Shown piece after piece: positions 1-7,540 of a DNA stretch of 64,000 nucleotides. The notes under the pieces are model-generated. The model had not been told where the DNA came from. It ran no database searches and worked only from the letters and a program-made list of their open reading frames with translations. Numbering within the stretch: position 1 is the first letter of the stretch; each line of letters starts with the position of its first letter. A program made the position numbers and the translations under genes. Origin of the DNA: Alphaproteobacteria bacterium (lineage in GTDB: Bacteria > Pseudomonadota > Alphaproteobacteria > Sphingomonadales > Sphingomonadaceae); the NCBI GenBank assembly GCA_018823905.1, contig JAHJHL010000033.1, positions 31,938 through 95,937 of the forward strand, read 5' to 3'.

Positions 1-779
1 CCGGCGGTTCGTTTCAGATCCTCGGCGACGACGGCTAGCGGGGCACCGTTATAAACCAGCAGCCCGGTGCGCCAGCCACCGATACTGGCGACATCGACAT
101 CCTGCACGATCGGCGCTTGGCTATCGCCGTCGCGGGCCTCAATTGCTTTGCCAGCGACCAGACGGACCTTGTCGCGATCGGGGTTATAAAGAACGACGCC
201 TTCCGACACCGCGACCGATGTCTGCCGCTCGCGCCGGACGACGTTAAACGCAGTGCCCAGATCGACAATGCGGTCGCCGCCTGCTTCCACCACGAAAGGA
301 TCGTCGTCGCGGTGGACAACATGGAACATCGCTTCGCCTTCTTCCAGCCGGGCAAAGCGCGGGCGATCCTTGTCGATTTCGACCACAGAGCCGCCGTTGA
401 TATCGATCCGCGATCCGTCGGCGAGTTCGATCGTGCGATGTTCGCCCGCTGCCGTCTCGATCCGGTTGGCGTTGCCGAATGGGTTCAGCGTCGACAGGCC
501 GACAACCGCGACCAATGCTGCTGCTATAGCGCCGCCAAACCAGCCGCGACGCGAGGTGCGGCGCGGCGCGGTCGGCATTGCCGCTGGCAAGGGCTTGGCC
601 ACCGGGGGCAGCGCGTCGAGATCCTGATCGAGGCTCGCGATGGCATCATAGATCGCGGCATGTTCGGGATCTTCGCCGAGCCAGTCGGCAAAGCCGTCCC
701 AATCGTCGAACGCCGGGTCGCGCTGGCGGATCAGCCAGTCGACGGCGCGTGCTTCGGCGGGGTTGATCTCAGGACGCAT
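1..779 (-). CDS. FecR-type anti-sigma/sigma-regulator protein, 3' end cut by window edge
   Basis: The open frame runs from the ATG at 779 to the window edge without a stop, so the C-terminus is missing. The N-terminus has the FecR-like cytoplasmic start (AVDWLIRQRDP and FADWLGEDPEH, the DUF4880-type segment). One membrane-spanning stretch follows near residues 84-98 (GGAIAAALVAVVGLS). A periplasmic FecR domain comes next, with GEHRTIELADGSRIDING and FVVEAGGDRIVDLGTAFNV. FecR proteins relay a signal from a TonB-dependent receptor to an ECF sigma factor. The sigma gene immediately upstream on the same strand overlaps this gene by 11 bp, which supports co-translation. The cognate receptor is probably beyond the window edge. 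The family call is firm; the ligand is unknown. Confidence 0.9.
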   Translation of the reverse strand, partial: MRPEINPAEARAVDWLIRQRDPAFDDWDGFADWLGEDPEHAAIYDAIASLDQDLDALPPVAKPLPAAMPTAPRRTSRRGWFGGAIAAALVAVVGLSTLNPFGNANRIETAAGEHRTIELADGSRIDINGGSVVEIDKDRPRFARLEEGEAMFHVVHRDDDPFVVEAGGDRIVDLGTAFNVVRRERQTSVAVSEGVVLYNPDRDKVRLVAGKAIEARDGDSQAPIVQDVDVASIGGWRTGLLVYNGAPLAVVAEDLKRTA

Positions 780-1290
780 CGAACTGCCTCCGTAGCGCGG
801 CAAGCGTCGCATATACCTTGCGCAAATCGGCTTCGACGGTGCTCAGGCTGATCCCCATTTCGCTGGCTATATCGCGATGATTGGCTCCGTCGACGCGGAA
901 CCGGCGAAAGATGCGGGCAGGGCGTTCACCGGTACCCGTAATCGCCGCCTCGACCAGCAGCAGCTGCTCGCGCGAGATCAGCGCGGTCTCCGCCGACGGT
1001 TCGTGACCCGCCGCCGTCTCACCCCACGCCTGATCGCGCAGCGCGCTCTGCCGCGCCGAGCGATAACGGTCGAGCATCAGATTGTTCGCGGCGCGCATGA
1101 CATAGGGCAGGGGATCGGCAACCGGACCCATCGGGCGATCGGTCAACCGCATCCACAAATCCTGAAACAGATCCTCGGCAGCATCACCCGCGCCGCGCAC
1201 TTGCAAAAACCGGACGATCCGATCCCGGTTGGCGAGTAATACGCCTTCGATGCCTTGCACGGCGTCGGTTCGGTCTTGCGAACTGGTCAT
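769..1290 (-). CDS. ECF RNA polymerase sigma factor, FecI-type
   Basis: Extracytoplasmic-function sigma factor that would direct RNA polymerase to the promoters controlled by the adjacent FecR. Region 2 is seen in AAEDLFQDLWMRL and YVMRAANNLMLDRYRS; region 4 is seen in HRDIASEMGISLSTVEADLRK. The frame stays open to 1437, but the upstream part (proline- and arginine-rich) does not resemble a sigma factor, so the start is placed at the ATG at 1290, giving 173 aa. A second ATG at 1314 is possible. Its stop overlaps the fecR start by 11 bp. FecI/FecR pairs usually serve iron-siderophore or glycan receptors; which applies here cannot be seen. Confidence 0.9.
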   Translation of the reverse strand: MTSSQDRTDAVQGIEGVLLANRDRIVRFLQVRGAGDAAEDLFQDLWMRLTDRPMGPVADPLPYVMRAANNLMLDRYRSARQSALRDQAWGETAAGHEPSAETALISREQLLLVEAAITGTGERPARIFRRFRVDGANHRDIASEMGISLSTVEADLRKVYATLAALRRQFDAS

Positions 1291-1463
1291 GAATTGCTTG
1301 CTCTGGAACGCCATTTTCTGCCGGTTAGCGCCGCCCCGGCGCGCGCCATAGGTTCCCCTGATGCCGCCGTCATATAGCGCCCGTGTCCCGCCGCGCAACC
1401 GCGGCGCCGGGAAAGAGAGGAGAAGCAGTGCAAACATCGGTGCCTTCGTTCATTTCTGTCTAA

Positions 1464-1504
1464 GCAAGGGGGAGGCGGGGGTAGGGAGGGAGCCTCCCCC
1501 TTGC
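1464..1504 (-). terminator. Hairpin after the autotransporter gene, with a G-rich loop
   Basis: A perfect 13-bp inverted repeat (arms 1464-1476 and 1492-1504) starts 21 bp beyond the autotransporter stop codon. The loop is G-rich on the + strand. There is no clear T-run after it on the minus strand, so it may be a transcript-stabilising hairpin rather than a classic terminator. Confidence 0.5.
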
Positions 1505-1524
1505 ACGCGGGGCCGGCCGGGGGG

Positions 1525-4500
1525 CTAGAGGCCGACCCGCAGACTCGCACGGAACGCCCAACCGATGTGGTTTTGCTGTTCCTCCGCGGACATTTCGCCA
1601 GCGACCTGAAAGGCCGAGTTACCAGCGATGCCACGGAGACGGCCGACCCAGCCGCTCGTGCGATCTTCAGGAGTAAGGGTGAACGGCGTACCGTCCTTGA
1701 ACGACGCCGTGGTCGAGCCCAGCGTGCCGCCGACGATCTGGCGGCGACCGCCTTCGATTTCGAAGCGCGTCCACCCGTCATATTGGTCGAGACCGCCGAA
1801 ATCCATGCCGAGCGCAACGGTGCCGGAGACTGCCAGCTCATCGCTATCGCGGCCGAGGACCTTCAAGTCGAGCGCATCGCCGCCGCCGGTTTCCTGATAG
1901 CCCTTCTCGGTCAGCTTGAAATAGTCGACTGCGACCATCGGGCGGATCGTGATTCCGCCCGCATGGGCGTCATAGGCAAGCGAACCCGAAGCCGACCACA
2001 AGGTGCCGTCCCATTTCCCCTTCATCGTCTTTTCGATGTCATCGGCGCCCGCCTCGGCGCTGAAGATACGAGTTCCCTTCATCTTGATGGGCGCGCCCGA
2101 TACGCGAGCGTTCGCCATGAAGCCCTTGGAGCGCAGCCGCCAGTGCAGCGCGCCTTCGAACTGGCTGGTGGCGACCTCATTGGCGTTGCTGCCATTGCCG
2201 TCCTTGCCGCTGAGAAAGGCGATCGAGCCGCCGAAGTTGCCGGCGTCGCTTTTGATCTCGGCACCCAGCCCGATGCCCCAGCCGCTGACGTCATAGCTGG
2301 CGGTGTCGCCGACGCTCTTTGACGTCCCCCACACCGCCTGGTTGACCCAATAGCCCCATTTGCCTTCGTCCTGGAACGGTGCATTGGGATCCTGCAGGTG
2401 GCGCGAGAGCGCGCGCGAGCCCGACGTGACCGTTTCGAAAACACCGCCCTCATGCTCGGGCAGCATCTGGCCGAGCTGGTTGCGGAACTGATCGCCGTCG
2501 ACGATGCTCAGGAACACATCTTCGATCTTCTGATCGGCCACGACAGCGTCGAGCACCGCGTCAAACGCTCCGGCCTCGGAACGGTTGAGCCCGAGTTCGG
2601 TCGTGCTTTTGCGCGATACATCGACGATAAGCTGCGTGGTGTTCGAAGTCAGCGTGCCCTTGTACAAGAAGGGTAGCAGCGTCTGCGACGCGGTCAGGTT
2701 GCTCGCGCCCGTCAACGTACCCGCGGTCAACACGATATGCTGGCCTTCGGCGTCCTCGATGCTGGTAAGGCGGAGTGCGAGTTTCGATTCGGCGCCGAAA
2801 CTTGCGTTCCCGCTGACTTGCAGCGCCGTGCCGGTACTGCCGGTGTCGAGCAGCACGCCCAACACGCCCTTGTCGGTCACCGCCAGCGAAGAAATCGTTG
2901 TCGCGCCGGTCACGTCGAACGTCCCGCCGCTGACCGAGACGGCCAGTCCTTGCGCATTCGCCAGCGTACCCGAAAAGATCGACGTGCCGCCGATGTTCAG
3001 CGTATCGGCGCCACCGCCGAAATCGACAGCTCCCGTATATTTGGAGGTTCCGGCAAGGGTCATCGTATCGCTACCGGTGCCGAACCGCGCGGTCCCCGCG
3101 TAAGTCGCGTCACCCGACAGCGCGAGGCGGTTGTTGCCGGCACCGAAAAAGCTGTTTCCCTTCACCGAACCGTCGGCGATGTCGAAAACATCGTTGCCGC
3201 CGCCAAAGCGGACGTCGCCAATTATGCTCGGAGCGGTGACGCCCGATGCGACCGCAGTCTGCTTCACCGTCGCGCCAGTTGCATGCGCGGACAGATCGAT
3301 CGCTACGTTTCGGTCAGAGCTGGCCAGCGCACCGGTCGCGCTGATCGTTCCGCTGTTCTCCACGACATCGACATTCCCCGACAGGTCGACAATCGCGCGC
3401 GCCGTGCCATTGTCACCGCCGGTCTTCGCCGCGATCGTGCCGCTGTTGCGGATCAGCGCGACATCGCCGCCTGCTTCAACCAGCACTGCCGTGGCGACCG
3501 AGCCCGCGACATTGCCTGCGGTGGTCGCCTCGATCTTGCCTGCGTTGCGCAGTTCCGGCGTCGTCGCCCCGCTGCCGATCCGCACTGCGGTGGCCGCGAC
3601 ATCTTTCGACAGCGCCGAGACGCTGCCGGTCGCGCCGATGCCGATCCCGCCAGCGATAGTCACTGCGCCGCCCAGGCCACCGATCTGCATCCCGTTGCCG
3701 TCCTTGCCGGCATAGAGACCGTTGCCGATCACGCTGCCGTCGATGATCAGGCCGAGGCCCGTTCCGGTTCCGGCAACCGGACCGATCGTCACGCTTTGCA
3801 TGGCGGATCCGATGCGAACAGCCGCCGCCGACCCGAAGGAGCGCACCGCCGCGCTGCCTTCCTTGTCGTCGGGGATGCCGTCCTTATCCTCGTCATTGTC
3901 GGTGGTGCTCGAATCTTTGGGCGGAACCGCAAGAACGATACCGCCGGTCACATTGCCTTCGACGGACAGCGCCGGGCCACCGATCAGCAGATCGTCCGCA
4001 TCGAGCTTCGACGGATCGGCGGGCGGCGTCGTAAAGCGATAGCCGGTCGCGGTCAGGTTGCCCTGAACCACCAGCGCGCCGGTGATGTTGCCCGCCAGTC
4101 GCGCCGCCGTTGCGTCGAGGCCGGTGGCGGTGATCGTGCCGGCGAGGCGAACATTGCCCGTCACATCCTGTAAACCGACGCCGAGCGCGCGGTCGCCCAG
4201 CACAGTGATCGTCCCGTCATTGGTGAAGTTGCCGGTCAGGGGGCCGCCGAGGCGGATGCCCGCCGAATCATTACCCTCGATCGCGATCGATCCGCTGTTG
4301 ACGATATTGCCGGTAAAGGCACCCGCGGTGGCGATACCGACGCGGTTGCTGCCCAAGGCGAACGGCCCATCGATGTCGCCATCATTGTCGATGTCGGTCG
4401 GCGCATAGGGTTCGTCGATGATGATCTTGCCGGTCGCGGCGTTGGTGATCGATCCGACCGTCCCGGCGTTGGCGACGATGCCGCGCGCGCCATCGACGTT

Positions 4501-4737
4501 GCTGATTTCGATCGTGCCTTCGTTGATCACCTTGTGGTTGCTGTCGATGGTGACCGCAGTGCCCGTCGTCGGCTTCACCGAACCCGTCGAGGTGATCTTG
4601 ATATCGTCGGGCGCGCCCGACTTGATCGTCGACGTCCGCACTGGCGCGGTTGTCGCGGTGGTAATCGTCGTTTCCGCCTGGGCAGTCGTCGAAAGCAGGG
4701 CGGCCAGACAGGTGGTAGCCAGCAAGGTGTTGCGCAT
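1525..4737 (-). CDS. Autotransporter (type Va secretion) with beta-helical passenger
   Basis: Large surface or secreted protein of about 1070 aa. The start is set at the ATG at 4737, because it gives a good signal peptide (MRNTLLATTCLAALLSTTAQA). The frame is open to 4785 but the extra residues are charged. The passenger is a long run of short repeats of the type 'GTITATG' and 'NSGTIAAKTGG', expected for a parallel beta-helix. The last 270 or so residues form the autotransporter barrel, starting around the WGYWVNQAVWG segment and ending in RASLRVGL; the final residue is Leu, not the usual Phe. Two Asp-rich segments, DIDNDGDIDG near residue 115 and DNDEDKDGIPDDKEG near 280, look like calcium-binding insertions. 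Substrate or adhesion role is unknown. Confidence 0.85.
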   Translation of the reverse strand: MRNTLLATTCLAALLSTTAQAETTITTATTAPVRTSTIKSGAPDDIKITSTGSVKPTTGTAVTIDSNHKVINEGTIEISNVDGARGIVANAGTVGSITNAATGKIIIDEPYAPTDIDNDGDIDGPFALGSNRVGIATAGAFTGNIVNSGSIAIEGNDSAGIRLGGPLTGNFTNDGTITVLGDRALGVGLQDVTGNVRLAGTITATGLDATAARLAGNITGALVVQGNLTATGYRFTTPPADPSKLDADDLLIGGPALSVEGNVTGGIVLAVPPKDSSTTDNDEDKDGIPDDKEGSAAVRSFGSAAAVRIGSAMQSVTIGPVAGTGTGLGLIIDGSVIGNGLYAGKDGNGMQIGGLGGAVTIAGGIGIGATGSVSALSKDVAATAVRIGSGATTPELRNAGKIEATTAGNVAGSVATAVLVEAGGDVALIRNSGTIAAKTGGDNGTARAIVDLSGNVDVVENSGTISATGALASSDRNVAIDLSAHATGATVKQTAVASGVTAPSIIGDVRFGGGNDVFDIADGSVKGNSFFGAGNNRLALSGDATYAGTARFGTGSDTMTLAGTSKYTGAVDFGGGADTLNIGGTSIFSGTLANAQGLAVSVSGGTFDVTGATTISSLAVTDKGVLGVLLDTGSTGTALQVSGNASFGAESKLALRLTSIEDAEGQHIVLTAGTLTGASNLTASQTLLPFLYKGTLTSNTTQLIVDVSRKSTTELGLNRSEAGAFDAVLDAVVADQKIEDVFLSIVDGDQFRNQLGQMLPEHEGGVFETVTSGSRALSRHLQDPNAPFQDEGKWGYWVNQAVWGTSKSVGDTASYDVSGWGIGLGAEIKSDAGNFGGSIAFLSGKDGNGSNANEVATSQFEGALHWRLRSKGFMANARVSGAPIKMKGTRIFSAEAGADDIEKTMKGKWDGTLWSASGSLAYDAHAGGITIRPMVAVDYFKLTEKGYQETGGGDALDLKVLGRDSDELAVSGTVALGMDFGGLDQYDGWTRFEIEGGRRQIVGGTLGSTTASFKDGTPFTLTPEDRTSGWVGRLRGIAGNSAFQVAGEMSAEEQQNHIGWAFRASLRVGL

Positions 4738-5133
4738 CGGTTTCCTCTTGTGATCTGGGCCGGATGTTGTTCCGGCGACAATCACAAGACGGAGCAGGTG
4801 ACGCGCAGCCTTGGAAAAAGGGTCAGACTTTTGGCAGTGACGTTCGCATCGATGCCGTCGCCATTGATCAGCAGCATTTTGCCTGAGTCCGTCGTGTCGA
4901 ATATTGACGGCCGACCCGAAGCGAAATCTGTTGCGTGATCGGAATGATGCACTGGTTATCGTTGCGACACGGGCGTCGGAACCCTATCCGACTGAACAGA
5001 CATTATATCGATCGCCCAGCATGAGCTAACCTGCGATCCGTCGCGGAATTGCGTGCTTGTCGTGCGGTCTGGTTTCACGCGATAATGTCGTTGCCAGTTT
5101 CGATCGTTTTGCGAACACCGCTCTGGAGGACTC
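4738..5133. other. Intergenic region between autotransporter and GH6 gene
   Basis: This 396-bp stretch separates two divergent genes, so it must hold both promoters. I see no convincing gene, operator palindrome or RNA structure in it. The open frames that cross it lack family features and overlap the real genes antisense. A ribosome-binding site (CTGGAGGA) lies just before the GH6 start at 5134. Confidence 0.5.
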
Positions 5134-6336
5134 ATGAAAGGCTTTGCACTCGGGCTCGCCTTATCGCTTGCATCCATAAGCACAACTGCGTCGGGTGAGG
5201 CGCCGCGCAGCATGGGCGTTTTCGTGGACCCGGATAGCACGACGGCGCAGGCCGCCTCGCGGCTAGAGGGGCAGCCGCGGCACGACGCCATGCTATTGTC
5301 GCGTATCGCATCGGCGTCATGGTTCGCCGGTGGCACGCCCGAAATGGTTGAAGCCAGGGTTCGCGACATCGTTGACCGCGCAACTGCTACTGGACAGACT
5401 CCCATCCTCGTCGCTTACAACATTCCGTTCCGCGACTGTGCGCTCTATTCGGCAGGGGGGGCGTCCGATAGCGCTGCCTATCTTGCGTGGGTCAAGGGTT
5501 TCGCCACCGGTATTGGCAAGCGCCAAGCCGTCGTCATTCTTGAACCCGATGGCCTTGGCATTATTCCCTGGCACCGGACGCTCGACGGAACGCTCGAACA
5601 TTGCCAGCCCCAAGGACAGGACGGCCGGGCTTCCGATGCGCGATACGACCAACTGCGCGGGGCGGTCGCGATCCTCGCTGCCTTGCCCAATGTGCGCGTG
5701 TATCTCGATGGAACCGGCAGCAGTTGGCTCGCGCCTGGCGAAGCTGCAAATCGGCTGATCAAAGCCGACGTTGCCAGCACCGCGGGCTTCTTTCTCAACG
5801 TGTCAAATTTTGAGAGCGACGCGCGCGTTGTTCCTTATGCGCGCTGGGTCAGCGACTGCATCGCACTTCTCACGCGCGGTGGCATCGACCCGCGCGACTG
5901 TCCCAGCCAATATGCGCCTGCCGATTTCAAGGATCATACGACATGGCGTGCGACCGACGCAGCATTTGACCGATTGTTCGAAAAGGCCGCGCTACTGCGC
6001 GATCCCGCATCGCAAAAACATGCGGTGATCGATACCAGCCGCAACGGAAGGGGATCGTGGCACCCGCCGACCGGAAAATATTCGGATGCCGAGGTCTGGT
6101 GCAACCCGCCCGACCGCGGATTGGGTCGCCGACCGACATTGGAGAGCGGCAATCCCTATGTCGATGCGTTTCTGTGGATCAAGATTCCTGGCGAATCCGA
6201 CGGACAATGCCATCGCGGACGCGGTGGTCCGGCGGATCCCGAACGCGGCGTTGCGGCGCCGCCAGCGGGGTCGTGGTTTCCGGAACAGGCGCGCGAACTG
6301 ATCGAATTTGCGAACCCGCCGATTTCACAGGATTGA
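5134..6336 (+). CDS. Glycoside hydrolase family 6 beta-1,4-glucanase
   Basis: Secreted inverting cellulase (endoglucanase or cellobiohydrolase) of 400 aa acting on beta-1,4-glucan. A signal peptide covers residues 1-22. Family 6 hallmarks are present: VAYNIPFRDC with the probable catalytic acid D101, followed by the SAGGA loop, and VILEPDGLG with D139. The conserved C-terminal half includes NGRGSWHP, WCNPPDRGLG and the FLWIKIPGESDG segment that lines the active site. The length is normal for a single-domain GH6 and no cellulose-binding module is visible. A strong ribosome-binding site (GGAGGA) precedes the ATG. It faces the LacI regulator tail to tail, and with the GH3, receptor and transporter genes downstream it suggests a beta-glucan degradation locus. 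Confidence 0.93.
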   Translation: MKGFALGLALSLASISTTASGEAPRSMGVFVDPDSTTAQAASRLEGQPRHDAMLLSRIASASWFAGGTPEMVEARVRDIVDRATATGQTPILVAYNIPFRDCALYSAGGASDSAAYLAWVKGFATGIGKRQAVVILEPDGLGIIPWHRTLDGTLEHCQPQGQDGRASDARYDQLRGAVAILAALPNVRVYLDGTGSSWLAPGEAANRLIKADVASTAGFFLNVSNFESDARVVPYARWVSDCIALLTRGGIDPRDCPSQYAPADFKDHTTWRATDAAFDRLFEKAALLRDPASQKHAVIDTSRNGRGSWHPPTGKYSDAEVWCNPPDRGLGRRPTLESGNPYVDAFLWIKIPGESDGQCHRGRGGPADPERGVAAPPAGSWFPEQARELIEFANPPISQD

Positions 6337-6360
6337 TTGGCGGCGGGACCGGGACTTTGA

Positions 6361-7389
6361 TTATTCGGCGGAGGACGGCGCGGCAGTCGAAGCACGAACC
6401 AGCAATTCGTGCAGATGGTCGCGTCGTCGCGGCGCGTCGGAATCGGCGTCCCCGTCGAGCATGGCAATGAGCCGGTTTGCCGCGTCCCATGCCATTTCGC
6501 GTACGGGTTGATGGACAGTGGTGAGCGGCGGCCAGGCGGTTCGCGACACTTCCGAATTGTCGAAGCCCGCGACCGAGAGATCCTGCGGAACGGACAGGCC
6601 AAGGTCGCGCGCCGCCGCAATCGCGGCGACCGCCATGTCGTCGTTCTGGGCAAGAATCGCGGTGGGGCGGACAGGGCGGTCGAGGAGCTCCAGCGCGACC
6701 CGGTAACCGACGTCGTAGGTGAAGTCGCCCGTGCCGACGAGCGAATCGTCGATCGCAACCCCCGCTTCGTCAAATGCCTGCCGATAGCCCTCCAGGCGCC
6801 CCCTGCTTGCGGCGTGCGATGGATCGCCAAGGATGATGCCGACGCGCCGGTGTCCGAGCGATAGCATATGCGCGGCAACAGTATGGCCGGCGGCGACCTC
6901 GTCCATCGCCACGACCAGCCCGCGATCAAGATCGCTGTGCGGCGTGATACGGGCGTAAGGAAGCCTTTGCCGTTCGATCATGTCGAGCAGCACGGGCTGG
7001 TCGCAGGCGGGCGGCGCCAGCAGTACCCCGTCGAGTCCGGCGCGCAGGAGCAGCTTGCCAAGTTCTTCCGGCCGACTCGCGACGTGATTGAAAGGAAGCA
7101 CGACGAGACGGTAGCGCTCGTTCTCAAGGCGGCCGAGCGCGCCATTCTGGAGTTCGACGACATAGCTCGGGCTAGGGCGTTCGTAAGTCAGACCAATCAG
7201 GTACGATCGCCGCGCGATCAGGCTCTGCGCGGCGAGGTTGGGATGATAGTCGAGCGCGGCCGCGGCCTCCTTGACCTTGCGGCGTACCGCTTCGCTGACA
7301 TGGGGGGCGTCGTTGAGGGCGCGCGACACCGTCTTGGGGGTGACCCCGGCGACCCGCGCAATATCGACGATCGTTGATCGTTTCGAAAT
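6361..7389 (-). CDS. LacI-family transcriptional regulator, apparently with an ATT start
   Basis: Sugar-responsive repressor of 342 aa. The N-terminal DNA-binding helix-turn-helix reads STIVDIARVAGVTPKTVS then RALNDAPHVSE, and the hinge has YHPNLAAQSL. A periplasmic-binding-protein-like sensor domain follows (GLTYERPSPSY, DGVLLAPPAC, VGIILGDPSHAASRGR, SVAGFDNSEVSRTAWPPLTTV). The frame is closed by a TGA at 7402-7404, and no ATG, GTG or TTG occurs before the helix-turn-helix. The first ordinary start is a GTG at 7329, which would remove half of the DNA-binding domain. An ATT at 7389, six bases after a GGAG, is the best in-frame start; a frameshift is the alternative. It is divergent from the GH3 gene, with paired operators between them. 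Confidence 0.88.
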   Translation of the reverse strand: MSKRSTIVDIARVAGVTPKTVSRALNDAPHVSEAVRRKVKEAAAALDYHPNLAAQSLIARRSYLIGLTYERPSPSYVVELQNGALGRLENERYRLVVLPFNHVASRPEELGKLLLRAGLDGVLLAPPACDQPVLLDMIERQRLPYARITPHSDLDRGLVVAMDEVAAGHTVAAHMLSLGHRRVGIILGDPSHAASRGRLEGYRQAFDEAGVAIDDSLVGTGDFTYDVGYRVALELLDRPVRPTAILAQNDDMAVAAIAAARDLGLSVPQDLSVAGFDNSEVSRTAWPPLTTVHQPVREMAWDAANRLIAMLDGDADSDAPRRRDHLHELLVRASTAAPSSAE

Positions 7390-7488
7390 TTCCGTCTCCG
7401 ATCAAGCAGGTAGCTCGCCTTGCGGCGTTGCCGCCGCGTCCCACGCTTCCCCTTTAGCGCCTCTATTGACTTCTGTCGAGAATCGACG

Positions 7489-7500
7489 GTAAACGTTGAC
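7489..7500. promoter_or_regulatory. LacI-type operator, imperfect copy
   Basis: GTAAACGTTGAC is a near-palindrome of the same form as the perfect copy 22 bp downstream. The two centres are about two helical turns apart, which suits cooperative binding by a dimeric repressor between the divergent lacI-type and GH3 genes. Assignment to the adjacent regulator is inferred from position. Confidence 0.7.
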
Positions 7501-7510
7501 CGACAAAACG

Positions 7511-7522
7511 GTAAACGTTTAC
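7511..7522. promoter_or_regulatory. LacI-type operator, perfect palindrome
   Basis: GTAAACGTTTAC is a perfect 12-bp palindrome with the central CG typical of LacI/GalR-family operators. It lies 19 bp upstream of the preferred GH3 start codon, where repressor binding would block transcription or elongation. It also lies upstream of the divergent regulator gene, so autoregulation is plausible. Confidence 0.8.
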
Positions 7523-7540
7523 ATAAATAGGGAGAGGGAA

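Noticed and set aside
117-851. Long + strand frames over the first kilobase
   Set aside because: They are antisense to the FecR and sigma genes and have no motifs; the minus-strand frame gives clear FecR features.
1501-4408. Several long + strand frames inside the autotransporter gene
   Set aside because: Low-complexity shadows of the GC-rich repeat sequence; the minus strand has a signal peptide and a barrel.
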